A stretch of DNA of 64,000 nucleotides from Gonocerus acuteangulatus (taxonomy: Eukaryota > Arthropoda > Insecta > Hemiptera > Coreidae). Under the pieces are notes generated by a model. That model ran no database searches. It had not been told where the DNA came from and saw only the letters and a program-made list of their open reading frames with translations. The DNA lies in the NCBI GenBank assembly GCA_946811695.1, contig OX328131.1:12433141-12497140 (forward strand), given 5' to 3'. Positions 9,197 to 18,417 of this stretch are shown piece after piece; positions within the stretch are counted from its first letter, which is position 1; every line of letters starts with the position of its first letter. A program made the translations under genes and the position numbers.

Positions 9197-10009
9197 TGTG
9201 TGTGTCTGTTCTCTCTCTAGCTGCCAGACCAATGATCAGATGATGAAATATGGTACAAAAATCTTTCGTCTAATTTGAAAGGTCAAGTTCGTTAACCAGC
9301 AGAATCCGTCAACCGGAAGATGCTTTTTGGGGCGACATTCGCGTGAAAAAACATCGTACCGCTTACGTTTTCGGGTTCATATGCTTGCAGGTACTCGTTT
9401 TATAGGTTTCTTAACGAAGAAAAACGAATAAAACCATTTTTCGAATGAAACCGTTTTCGAGAAAAATTGACACTTAACAGCAAAACGAGTAATTTGCTAA
9501 AACAAGATAGGAAAATGTGAAACATTGTTATAGTGTTTCCAAGAGCGAACGTTGAGAAGGTGGGGGAAGTCACCATGATACTGTCAGTTTCCTGTTGTAG
9601 CGCCTTAAATCTATTTTCTCTTTGAGATTTTATTTTATATTTTTCACAAAAGATCAAATTCCACCGAGAACTGCTACTATTCCTTTACTAATAGCACTAG
9701 AGATATGAACGAAACCGCGCTAAGATGACACAGTTTCTGCGAGTCGGACTTTTAATGTGTATATCATATTCCATAATTGTGATCATTTTCTTGTAAAATA
9801 ATACCAAGAGAGTGCGTATTTTTGATCCTACCGTGAAGAGCGCGTGCATAGTCATACATATTATATACCATATTATTCATCTTTAATTACTTTTTTGTCA
9901 ATAAAAGGCGATAAATATATTCAACTTATGTTCTCCTTTAGGCTCCTTCGCTGGGGCATCGTCTTGATCTTGTCTCGGCTTCTTTCTCCAGCGGTGCTCG
10001 TTGTCCGGC

Positions 10010-10049
10010 CGTTATATTTCGCCCAAATCCTATTGGGCTTCATCAGACG
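10010..10049 (-). ncRNA. Hammerhead-ribozyme-like motif (left arm)
   Basis: Minus strand: CGT, CTGATGA, A, GCCCAAT-AGG-ATTTGGGC, GAAA, ATAT, A, ACG. The core is canonical CUGAUGA/GAAA. One T more in stem II than the mate at 10209-10247. Confidence 0.65.
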
Positions 10050-10208
10050 TGTTCTTTCCTCTTCGGGGTGTGCAGGAGCTATGCTTGGCTCGCCCCATAA
10101 AAAAAAAAGAAGAAGAAGAAGAAAAAAAAATAAGAAGAAGAAGAAGAAGAAGAAAGAAGAAAAAGCGAGCCAAGCATAGCTCCTGCACACCCCGAAGAGG
10201 AAAGAACA

Positions 10209-10247
10209 CGTCTGATGAAGCCCAATAGGATTGGGCGAAATATAACG
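10209..10247 (+). ncRNA. Hammerhead-ribozyme-like motif (right arm)
   Basis: In order: CGT (stem I), CTGATGA, extra A, GCCCAAT-AGG-ATTGGGC (perfect 7-bp stem II), GAAA, helix III ATAT, A, ACG (stem I). The best conserved core in the window. Confidence 0.7.
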
Positions 10248-10317
10248 GCCAGACAACGAGCACCGCTGGAGAAAGAAGCCGAGACAAGATCAAGATATAC
10301 AACTTAATATTTTAATA

Positions 10318-10480
10318 AAAATTCCGTCACGCAGGGCCTGCATAACTAAGCACTTGGAATAATTTGAAAAAATAATAATAATTTGGTTGGTGTAGACTGC
10401 ATTCCTGAATAATTAGCTTAAAACAACCTCTATAAATAAAATTAAAACATGAATAGTTCTGCTATTTTACATTTGTAATG
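10318..10480 (-). mobile_element. HINE-B 3' end fragment
   Basis: On the minus strand it ends AAGTGCTTAGTTATGCAGG, then CCCTGCGTGACGGAATTTTT, the HINE-B 3' signature. It is preceded by a block matching 57480-57545 (TGCATTCCT-AATAATT, CTATA-ATAAATAAAAT). The 5' part is missing. Confidence 0.7.
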
Positions 10481-10555
10481 AGCAACTGTTTCAATTATTA
10501 ATTTTTTAATTAATTTCCTTCAAGAGTTTTGCGTATGTGTGATACTACACTCCTC

Positions 10556-10770
10556 AGAGTGGAAGAAGTCTCCTTCGGGACTGATATACTTCCAGAAGAT
10601 TGATTGGCCTCTCAACTCCTCCTTCATACCTCCAATATTCAACCTAATCGAAGGTTTCTATGCTTATTGGGTGGCATTTCTTAAATTAATCACTCATTTT
10701 CATTTGATTACAAGGTCATTACTGACGAGCTGAAACTAGATCGGATCTGATCGGGGAGGACCAATGTAGG
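10556..10770 (+). repeat. Second copy of the ~195-bp dispersed repeat
   Basis: Matches 8275-8470 from GGGACTGATATACTT to CTAGATCGGAT, with small indels. Confidence 0.7.
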
Positions 10771-11430
10771 CACTTTGGTTGACCGGTGTCGGTCAAACGC
10801 ATTCGGGTTGGATGCATCGGGAGACATAATGATCCAATGTAGAACATTTATTTTTCCTGGCGGACATATTGAGAGTTGCCCAAATACGTAATAAATAAAT
10901 ACTAAAGGTATTTCAATTTTATATTTAATCTTATGTTGGTCTTGAGTATCCCTGAGGAGACTGGTCCATACATAAACAGTATATCGTTTACATAAATACA
11001 ATCGGTTTATTCGAATATATACAGGCAAAGCATACAATATAAGTGGAGCAATGTTAATTCTAAACCTTGTAGATAAAATATATTAAAACAACCCGCCTTA
11101 TAAATATTTGATTATTGTCTGCGGGTGGCCTAAAGGAGAAGCAGCACCTGTCGAACCTTGACCTTAGCGACCTAGAATCTCTGAGCCTTTCACTTCGCCG
11201 TCTCTCCCGCGGTCTAGGGTTTCGAGAGTGCGGTGTCTCGGGCAGGGGCATGGTACCGTTTAATGCAGAGGTATTCCTGATGAGGTGTGCTTGGAGTGTG
11301 GTCACTTAGGGCATAATGCAGTAGTGAAACTTCATTACAACGGACCGCAGAGGATGCAAATCTTGTGATGGTAGGAAAGAAAGTAGTCAGGCGTATTGGT
11401 CTATAATGTAGGATGAACGGAGATACTAGG
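10771..11430. other. No feature recognised
   Basis: Mixed-composition DNA. Frames at 10708-11037 (minus) and 11115-11309 show no recognisable domain. The GC-richer patch 11140-11260 might be an old coding remnant, but I cannot support that. Confidence 0.3.
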
Positions 11431-11433
11431 GAT

Positions 11434-12023
11434 GGGCGATAGTCGATAGTTACTATCGATAGATGTTTTTACTTTTTTTCTAGAATTGAAGTTCAGCATC
11501 TGGAGGGCTGCGGTGTTAAATACTGAAACGACAGGTTAATTAAATACTGAAAAGGAACCGTCTGGTGAATACAACCCACTACATAATATAGCCAGTAAAT
11601 TCCTTTGTATTCCAGGCTCCTCAGAACCTGTATTTTCAGCCGCTGGAAAAATCATTTCTGAGCAGCGTAACTGACTGAGCCAAAGAAAAGCTGAAATGTT
11701 GTTTTCCCTTTCAAGTTTTATGTAGCTGAAGCAGCACAACTAAAACAGTTTGAAATAATTGCACTTTTTTGTGCCAATTGATATTTTTTTCTTTGGAAAT
11801 ACATTTTATATATTATCGATTTAAACCTTGGTATACTCTTATAAATATTGCTAATCCTGCAATTAATAGATAATTAAATTCAATAAAACTAAATTCTTCA
11901 TTGGACAGGTACGTACGGAATAGGGGAAGCCACTATCGAATAACTATCTATAGTATCGATATTTTTAGCCTATAGTATCGGCAAATCGATAGTGCTGAAT
12001 TATCGACTATCGCTCATCCCTAA
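11434..12023 (+). mobile_element. hAT-superfamily element remnant
   Basis: Termini TAGGGATGGGCGATAGTCGA and its inverted counterpart (TCGACTATCGCTCATCCCTA) are the TAGGGATG-type ends of hAT elements. Flanks AGATAC lie on both sides (6 of 8 positions of the likely 8-bp duplication). It contains a C-terminal hATC dimerisation remnant. At about 590 bp it is internally deleted. Confidence 0.8.
11566..11735 (+). pseudogene. hAT transposase C-terminal (hATC) remnant
   Basis: The plus strand translates as ...IASKFLCIPGSSEPVFSAAG, then KIISEQRN, a stop, and LSQRKAEMLFSL. This follows the hATC block, in which Y/F-LCIPATS is followed by ERVFSTAG, I-RNRL and LLFL. One in-frame stop and missing residues (SERVFS reduced to EPVFS) make it non-functional. 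Only the dimerisation tail of a roughly 600-residue transposase survives. Confidence 0.75.
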
Positions 12024-12174
12024 CAGATACTAACTTTTCCTCATATAATCTATTATTGTAAGACTTAAAACAGACAAAACTAAGACTAATTAAAAACATA
12101 CTTTTTACAAGGAGGAAGCAGGCCTGAGCCGGAAAGAAAATTATTCGAAGATCACAAGGAGGAACTAATGAGTC

Positions 12175-12279
12175 ATTACAAATATTATGGTCTTTCAGTT
12201 TTGACCGTGTCTTCACCCAGGAAAGTGAAGACACGGTCAAACCCGAATACCAAAATGTTTGTAATGATGAACTTTGTCT
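12175..12279. repeat. Palindrome related to PLE ends
   Basis: Perfect 16-bp arms TTGACCGTGTCTTCAC and GTGAAGACACGGTCAA surround an 8-nt loop. Imperfect pairing extends outward through ATTACAAATATTATGG and CCAAAATGTTTGTAAT. The strings TTACAAATATTAT and TTGACCGTGTC are those at both ends of the PLE at 3882-4572, so this looks like two PLE ends joined head to head with the body lost. Confidence 0.8.
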
Positions 12280-12289
12280 AGCCAATATA

Positions 12290-12640
12290 TTTTTTAGTAT
12301 ATTAAATTATATAAAATAAATAACTATTTTGAGTATATTGTAATCTATTGCATTGTCGCAAATATATTACAATCAAACGCATTTTGCGATTTCTCATAAA
12401 AAAAAACTTAAAAATAAATAAGATGTTTTAGTTCAGAAAAAAATATTTTTGGGGGGGTGTAATAGCGTTTTAACTAGCTGACCATTCCAAGTTCTAGATT
12501 GTTAGTATTCCATACCCCCCCCCCCCCGAAATTATTTCCTATATATGCCCATGTTTTATATAATTAGCACTTTCCTGGTTATTCACGGAAACACGAAACG
12601 GAGAAGGCGTGGGCAGAGGTCGATAACGTCTTAAAATTTA
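12290..12640. other. No feature; G and C homopolymers
   Basis: AT-rich DNA with a short G run (12454) and a 14-base C run (12514). The phrase AGTTCTAGATTGTTAGTAT recurs near 31622-31650 and inverted near 41040, so this is a decayed dispersed repeat with no coding frame. Confidence 0.4.
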
Positions 12641-12699
12641 CCTATTTACCTACTTTGAAAACATTTTTCCATGTATAGGTGTATCCAACAAATAATAGC

Positions 12700-12927
12700 T
12701 ATTCTTCTTTTCCGACACCTGACGTAATTTTGCAATATTATGGCAGGGCGTATATAGGAAATAATGGTGAAAATGAAGTTTCACGCCCTCAAAACCGATT
12801 TCTTTCAAATGTTGGTGGTAAGTGTAAGATGGCCGACCATTTGACCGCTTGATAAATTTTCGAAAAAAAAGATCCTGCAGCAATTTTCGATGGGACGGTC
12901 ACATTTGGAGAAATAAGTGCTTAAAAC
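12700..12927 (+). mobile_element. HINE-A left half, interrupted at 12928
   Basis: It ends GGAGAAATAAGTGCTTAAAAC, the HINE-A interior phrase also at 33853 and 46328. The sequence resumes at 18588 with CTTAAAACTTTGAGGTAG. The repeated CTTAAAAC is the target duplication of the intervening insertion. Confidence 0.6.
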
Positions 12928-13672
12928 GGTAAAAATGCAGTTTCACGCCCTCCAAACCGATTTCTTGCAAATTTTGTACAATAACGTATTTTGATGCACT
13001 AAACACGAATACGATAAAAAAAAACCTTCACATTTAATTAGGACAGAAGTTATTAAGCACTAAAGTTCACTGTTATGCGGGTTATGAGAGCTTATGTAAA
13101 CAACATTGAATAATTAATAGAATTCTATTAATTTTAGTGAGTTGGATTGACTGGGGTTTTGTTATCATCTTGAGCGAGCAGAAACGCATAGCACGTGACG
13201 ACGGGTGGGATGCCCTTAAAATTAACAATATTTTTGAATAAATGGTTTCTTAACATTTCAAATGAGAGTTCTCTGTTTCCCATTGTTTCATATCTGCGCA
13301 TGCGTGTGTTTTCAAATACGCTGTTAACGCCTAGTTTTATAACCTTCCTAACAGTGAACTTTAGTGCTTAATATTTTATTCTATTAATTTTAGCGAGTTG
13401 GATTGACTGGGGTTTTGTTATCTTCTTGAGCGAGCGGAAACGCATAGCATGTATGCCTTAAAGTCGTAATTTATGCCTTAAAGTCGTCACAAATTTAGTT
13501 GTTTACATTAGCTCTCATAACCCGCATAACAGTGAACTTTAGTGCTTAAAAACTTCTTTCCTAGTTTAATGCGAAGGGTTTTTTTTAACGTATTCGTGTT
13601 TAGTGCATCAAAATACGTTATTGTACAAAATTTGAAAGAAATCGGTTTTGATGGCGTGAAACTTCATTTTTA
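12928..13672. mobile_element. Long-TIR (GGTAAA) foldback unit at the left end
   Basis: Inverted arms of over 190 bp contain CACGCC, CCGATTTCTT, ACAATAACGTATTTTGATGC, CACTAAAC, GAATACG, AAGTTATTAAGCACTAAAG and GTTATGCGGGTTATGAGAGC. The interior carries two copies of GAGTTGGATTGACTGGGGTT. The left flank is CTTAAAAC but the right flank (GAAATAAT) does not match it. This end therefore pairs better with 18587. Confidence 0.75.
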
Positions 13673-14314
13673 CCGAAATAATTTTAGGGCGTCTGGGTAC
13701 ATGGGGGTATTGAATACAAAAAATCTAGAACATGGAATATTAATCTTATTTAATTTATTTTTAAAGTTTTGATGAAACACTTTTACCAATTAAATCGAAA
13801 TTTCGGGGGCTACAGACCCCTCCCCTTTTATACCCCTATGTATTTTGGTTTCTTCATCACTTGAATCTCCCGACATTTCACTACGACATCCATGATAAGT
13901 CTGAACCCGAGAGATTCTAGTTTGTGACGAGTAGCTCGTGTGTGATAAAAAGCTACCAATCAGTCTGTAACTGGTTAATAACCCCAGTTACCAACTGGTT
14001 CAGTTACTAACTAGTAAGTCCGTGTTTATACGGCCTTAGACAAACTATTTTTGTTCCAAATATAATGATATCAGAATCATTTTTGCATGCACATTAAACT
14101 GCAGGTGTAAACCTAGTAAACCCTAATGTATGTGTAAAACACTCACTCCTCGACATTTGTCCATAGACGAACAACGCCTAATAGAACGAAACAGATATTG
14201 CGTTACTAGACTATTTCTAACCAAACCAATATGAAACAGATGTTTATTTGAGTCTAGTAAGTTTCTTTAAATGCATGTAAATTCTGAAAATTCAAATCTA
14301 CATCTAGAAATACA

Positions 14315-14950
14315 ATGGAACGATGCTGCAGCGGCCGCTGGCCTGACGAAGTGGTTCAAGAAGACGCCAAAGTGAAGTTCCAGATGTCTAAAGATCCTCT
14401 AGAAAGAGTCCGCTGGCTGTGCTTATCTAGAGGTCGGGACGGCTTCCTGAAGTTCGGACGGGCGATGAGGAAACACGATCCAGACAGCATCGGGTCCTAC
14501 GACAGAGTCACTTTTCACAGAGCACTCCGTGATTCCGGCGTGTCGTTCCCGCAACACGACGAGGACGAACTCTTCGACAAGTTCGAAGTGGAGTGTAACT
14601 CGGGATCCCTGAGGATTGACTACTTCCTGGAAGGAGTGCGTCCGGAGATGCCCGAATCGGTCACGAAGTACCTTTCGGATGCCTTCGAGAACCTCGATTG
14701 TACCGGCTGTGGAGTCGTGTCCCTATCAGCCATCGCCGAAGTGTACAACGTGCGATGGCAAATCGAGTGTACGAGAGGTTTCAGGACGGAGGAAGAGCTC
14801 AAAAGAGAACTCCTTGATACGTTTCGAGAAGGCAGCGTTCCTGGTCATATCACCAAAGAGGAGTTCTTTAACTACTACGCAGGCGTGAGGCATTATCTAG
14901 ACGATGATAGGCTCTTCCTTCAAAAAATCAGGGCAGATTACAGAGTGTAA
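14315..14950 (+). CDS. Calcyphosin-like EF-hand protein, single exon
   Basis: This intact 211-codon frame (ATG at 14315, TAA at 14948) aligns along its whole length with calcyphosin/calcyphosin-like proteins (usually about 190-210 residues). It has the N-terminal DPLERVRWLCLSRG block, four EF-hand positions (about residues 53-66, 88-102, 126-139, 172-185) and the C-terminal EEFFNYYAGV block. Known members are small cytosolic calcium-binding proteins. Here the loops are damaged: loop 1 has D, D but I at position 5 and T at 12; loop 2 has one residue too many; loop 3 has C at 5 and A at 12; loop 4 lacks the first acid. Calcium binding is probably weak or lost. Its GC-rich coding bias differs sharply from the AT-rich surroundings. 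A TAG acceptor-like site sits just before the ATG, so an upstream exon is possible. AATAAA follows at 14994. Confidence 0.8.
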   Translation: MERCCSGRWPDEVVQEDAKVKFQMSKDPLERVRWLCLSRGRDGFLKFGRAMRKHDPDSIGSYDRVTFHRALRDSGVSFPQHDEDELFDKFEVECNSGSLRIDYFLEGVRPEMPESVTKYLSDAFENLDCTGCGVVSLSAIAEVYNVRWQIECTRGFRTEEELKRELLDTFREGSVPGHITKEEFFNYYAGVRHYLDDDRLFLQKIRADYRV

Positions 14951-14993
14951 TAAAAATAACAGATAGTTAATCCGAGATTTCTCTCTAAAAATC

Positions 14994-14999
14994 AATAAA
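14994..14999 (+). promoter_or_regulatory. Candidate polyadenylation signal
   Basis: An AATAAA lies 44 bp past the stop codon of the calcyphosin-like gene. In AT-rich DNA it could be chance. No poly(A) tract follows, so there is no sign of a retrocopy tail. Confidence 0.4.
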
Positions 15000-15330
15000 A
15001 TAATCTGATCCCTTGCTGTTCAAAATGTCAATTATTTATTTTAATTGCTCCAAAATATGGCGATTAATAAACAATATGGACAAAATAAATACAAAATATT
15101 CTCCATATCATAAATTAATACAGTGTACTTGTTATCAGGATCATGGTCAGGAGACTCATGCGTGTAGAGATTGCCTTTGTAATCACACGCAGATGTTTCT
15201 TATAAGTAAGGGGGGAAACGAGGGTTTGGGTTAAATCGTAAAGATTTAACTTTCTGAGGGTTCAAATAGCAGCACAATATAATCGACTGCCATCTGTGGT
15301 TAGTTCGTTCAGCTCACGTGGCCTACATTC
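15000..15330. other. No feature recognised
   Basis: DNA between the gene and the next foldback element. The 73-codon frame at 15013-15234 has no recognisable domain. Confidence 0.3.
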
Positions 15331-15339
15331 ACCAACTTT

Positions 15340-15883
15340 GGTAAAACTGAAGGAGAGCGTCCTCAGCACCGATTTTCTTCAAAGTTGGCACTATAACGTA
15401 TTTTGATGCACTAAACAAGAATCCGTTGAAAAAAAAAGTTGCTCTCAACTAGGAAAGAAGTTATTAAGCACTAAAGTTCACTGTTATGGAGGTTATAAAA
15501 GACGGGGTAAACAGCTTATTTGTAAACACGCGCATGCGCAATGACGAAGTGTAATTGAAATTTAGACTCACCTGTGGTAGCTGACTTGGTCGTAAACTGT
15601 CGCTTTTGGGCATACGTGCTATGCGTTTCTGCTCGCTCAAGAAGATATCAAAACCCCTAGTCAATCCAACTCGCAGAAATTAAATGAATTCTATCCCCAA
15701 AAGTCGTTGTTTATGCGATCGTTTGTAACCTTCATAACAGTGAACTTTTTTTTTAAATTACTTCTTTCCTAGTTGAGAGCAACTTTTTTTTTTTCAACGG
15801 ATTCGTGTTTAGTGCATCAAAATACGTTATAGTGCAAACTTTGAAGAAAATCGGTGCTGAGGACGCTCTCCTTCAGATTTACC
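15340..15883. mobile_element. Long-TIR (GGTAAA) element with 8-bp target duplication
   Basis: Ends GGTAAAACTGAAGGAGAGCG and the inverse CGCTCTCCTTCAGATTTACC are flanked by CCAACTTT on both sides (15332-15339 and 15884-15891). Arms of about 200 bp are inverted copies of the same design as 12928-13672 and 25655-26367. The interior has no coding frame. The 8-bp duplication fits hAT, P or Merlin-type transposases; the GG start favours Merlin, but the superfamily is unresolved. Confidence 0.85.
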
Positions 15884-16029
15884 CCAACTTTATTTTATTT
15901 ATATGCTGTGATACCAAGTCCAGAATTCTATTTCGATAAGGCTCACGACCAGAGATCTGACATAAATAGAGTTTCCTTAATATGTTTCCTCAATCCTTCC
16001 GTAGGATGAAAACCCGCTTAAGATGTTCG

Positions 16030-16504
16030 CTCTGTCACTCCCTCAAAAATGGACCGACTTTGATGAAAATTTTGTACAAAAATATTTTGTCTAATTTAAA
16101 AGGTTAAGAGCTTTAACCGGCAGAATCCGCCTGCCGGAAGACGTCAAATCGTTGTGCTTAATGATTTTTGTTTGTAGGCTGCTAGGTACTTTTCTTACAG
16201 TTCCTCTAACGTAGGAAAACGAACGAAACAATTTTTAATGGGATATCTGTGACTGTTTACGAGAACAATTGATACAACTACTTTTCCAAACTGATTTTCA
16301 GTTTGAGTATTCAGAAACTATTGATTCAGTGGAACCTTGTTCCAGATGTTTGAAATTCGTACAAACTTAGAGTTTTAAATTTTAGATATGTTTGAAGTTA
16401 CGGAAGTACTAGACAAAAAAGTGTATTAACAGATATGAAATGTCTTTGGATCTTCGTATATTTTCCTTAATATTTCGAAAACGGTTGGGAAGTCGTGGTA
16501 AGTG
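16030..16504 (+). mobile_element. HINE-A internal fragment
   Basis: It contains GGACCGACTTTGATGAAAAT, TTTGTCTAATTTAAAAGG, AACCGGCAGAATCCGCC, GATTCAGTGGAAC and TCGAAAACGGTTGGGAAGTC in family order. It has no (TA)n core and no termini. Confidence 0.65.
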
Positions 16505-16550
16505 TAAGATGGCCGACCATTTGACCCCTGTAAATGGTCGGCCATCTTAC
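16504..16550. repeat. 19-bp-arm hairpin
   Basis: GTAAGATGGCCGACCATTT and its exact inverse flank a 9-nt loop. The left arm with its HINE-A flank also occurs once at 12823-12841 without the right arm, so the hairpin arose by local inverted duplication. Confidence 0.85.
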
Positions 16551-16564
16551 AAAATAAAGGCTAA

Positions 16565-16815
16565 ATAATCAAAATACAGGCTAATGTTCTGGAGGAGCAG
16601 AATTTAAAACTTATGCTAAAGATTTTATTTTCTAGTATCTTCGATCTAGGGACAATGTCTCTAGATTCAAATAGCCTTCAACACAGCTGCGAGGAGCAAA
16701 ATTTAGCAACTTAAGTTCGTTGGCCCATTGTAGTTTTTCACTGTTGCGATGAGAGACACATATTATCTATGGCAAATTAGTTTGATGTTAAATAAACAAA
16801 GTACATGTAGTAATG
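16565..16815 (+). repeat. SINE-like repeat, type 4
   Basis: Matches 57790-58055 in the opposite orientation over about 240 bp (CTAATGTTCTGGAGGAGCAG, TATCTTCGATCTAGGGACAA, CACAGCTGCGAGGAGCA, TTTTTCACTGTTGCGATGAG). The other copy extends into a tRNA-like head (GGCAAAGTGGTGAAGCACTC). In both places it lies next to a HINE-B element. Confidence 0.6.
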
Positions 16816-16817
16816 TT

Positions 16818-17336
16818 TACATGAGTTTCGTTACAATGCAACAGGAATTACGACCAGTATAAGGAAATTAGTAATTTCTGTTAGGCGTAAACCCCCCCCC
16901 CCTTCTAGTCAACCGATTTAGTTTATTTTTACAACCCATTTTTCTCTGTTGATTACCACCACGAATACCGAGTTTCGTTGAAATTTAACAAAAATTACGG
17001 CTGGTAGTGGCAAATTGGTAATGTCGGTTCGGAGTAACCCCCCCCCCCCCCCCCTCCTAATGAACAGATTTAGTTTATTTTTACAACGTATTTCTCTCTT
17101 TAGATCAACATAACGAATACCGAGTTTCGTTGAAATATAACAAAAACTTCGGCTGGCATGGTCAAATTAGTGTTTTGGGTCCGGGGTAAACCCCCCCTCT
17201 CGGTGGACCGATTTTGGTGGTCAATGAACTCGTTCAATCGTTTGCTAATTGAACGCTTTATACCACGTTTCGTGAAGAAAAAACAACAACTCTTGCCGCT
17301 ATCGTGTTCACAGACACATATATATCTATATATATA

Positions 17337-17393
<57 letters not shown>

Positions 17394-17505
17394 TCATTTT
17401 CGGTGTCTACTCGGTAGGATCGATAAAGATTCGAAGAAATTTTTCAAAAATTCCGTCATGAGTGCAACCTCAATAGCTACTTTCCTTCGGAGGAAAGTGC
17501 TAAAA
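16818..17505 (-). mobile_element. HINE-B copy inserted in a Tigger remnant
   Basis: Minus strand: 5' end TTTTAGCACTTTCCTCCGAAG at 17503, GTAGCTATTGAGGTTG, ATGACGGAATTTTTG, GATCGATC-type blocks, (TA)n at 17340-17390, then several degenerate repeats around AACGAAACTCGGTATTCGT and long C runs (read on plus). The 3' hairpin end is missing. The 5' end abuts AAAATGCAGTGAGCTTCTGC, the Tigger sequence also at 19942. Confidence 0.7.
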
Positions 17506-17808
17506 TGCAGTGAGCTTCTGCTGTCTCAGTTTAGTGTATCGCTTATGAGCAGCGAGACCTTGCATCCGCTTCAACATTAGAAGTTCATTTGGCAAAATTT
17601 CGGCTTGACTCTCTAAATACACCATCAATTTCCCAATGTTTGCTACTGCTTCTGCGTGGGTCATAACCACCATAAATTGTCCTTAGAAATCATCTTGGAG
17701 CAAAAGTCTTCTGCGTTTTCTCCGTATCTTTTCCCAATCAGATACGTCCGACGTTCCTACCCAAAACTCTGCTGCAATGTACGATAACGATTCCCCTTAT
17801 CCACTACT
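17504..17808 (-). mobile_element. Tigger fragment with single-copy HTH region
   Basis: Matches the Tigger at 19727-21303 from GCAGTGAGCTTCTGCTGTC through AATCAGATACG. It carries only one 54-bp HTH segment where the other copy has about 16. It ends abruptly at the 54-bp LINE-derived array. Confidence 0.75.
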
Positions 17809-17814
17809 AGACTA

Positions 17815-18417
17815 ACAGACGAATACCACATGACAGGACTTAACAACCCAATTTGTGATATATGCAATACAGACGAATACCACATGACAGGGCTTAACAA
17901 CCCAATTTGTGATATATGCAATACAGACGAATACCACATGACAGGACTTAACAACCCAATTTGTGATATATGCAATACAGACGAATACCACATGACAGGA
18001 CTTAACAACCCAATTTGTGATATATGCAATACAGACGAATACCACATGACAGGGCTTAACAACCCAATTTGTGATATATGCAATACAGACGAATACCACA
18101 TGACAGGACTTAACAACCCAATTTGTGATATATGCAATACAGACGAATACCACATGACAGGACTTAACAACCCAATTTGTGATATATGCAATACAGACGA
18201 ATACCACATGACAGGACTTAACAACCCAATTTGTGATATATGCAATACAGACGAATACCACATGACAGGACTTAACAACCCAATTTGTGATATATGCAAT
18301 ACAGACGAATACCACATGACAGGACTTAACAACCCAATTTGTGATATATGCAATACAGACGAATACCACATGACAGGACTTAACAACCCAATTTGTGATA
18401 TATGCAATACAGACGAA
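17815..18417. repeat. 54-bp minisatellite from a LINE zinc-knuckle coding segment
   Basis: About 11 nearly identical 54-bp units (GACGAATACCACATGACAGG...). In the plus frame each unit encodes the 18 residues MTGLNNPICDICNTDEYH. The PICxICNT core is shared with the non-LTR retrotransposon C-terminus at 60960-61110 (PICNICNTE), so the unit is probably copied from a LINE CCHC tail. Unit length divisible by three and absence of stops keep three frames open. I do not call a protein. Confidence 0.85.

Larger units (their letters stand above)
8672..9753 (+). mobile_element. HINE-A copy with a palindromic PLE-like insert in its (TA)n core
   Basis: The 5' end TTTTAGCGCTGTTCCTCCCTC is followed by CCGGAAGTTCCGACTAG and (TA)n at 8790. 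The HINE interior resumes at 9193 (TGTCTGTTC, ATATGGTACAAAAATCTTTCG, GTTAACCAGCAGAATCCG). The 3' end AACCGCGCTAAGATGACACAG, then TTCTGCGAGTCGGAC, lies at 9712-9751. A 280-bp inverted element (8852-9133) sits inside the TA array. Confidence 0.75.
9963..10295. mobile_element. Head-to-head hammerhead palindrome with (GAA)n centre
   Basis: Arms 9963-10095 and 10165-10295 are near-perfect inverted copies (about 130 bp). The centre is a purine-rich A/GAA tract of about 70 bp. Each arm contains a canonical hammerhead core. Outer strings GATCTTGTCTCGGCTTC and TTTCTCCAGCGGTGCTCG are followed by the ribozyme and then TGCAGGAGCTATGCTTGG. The long open frames on both strands are by-products of the symmetry and the GAA run. 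Confidence 0.85.

Noticed and set aside
9844..10302. Four 75-111-codon frames on both strands
   Set aside because: Produced by palindrome symmetry and the GAA/TTC run in the centre, not by a gene.
14315..14950. Bacterial or contaminant origin of the GC-rich ORF
   Set aside because: The protein follows animal calcyphosin-like proteins along its whole length and is embedded in eukaryotic repeats continuous with the rest of the window.
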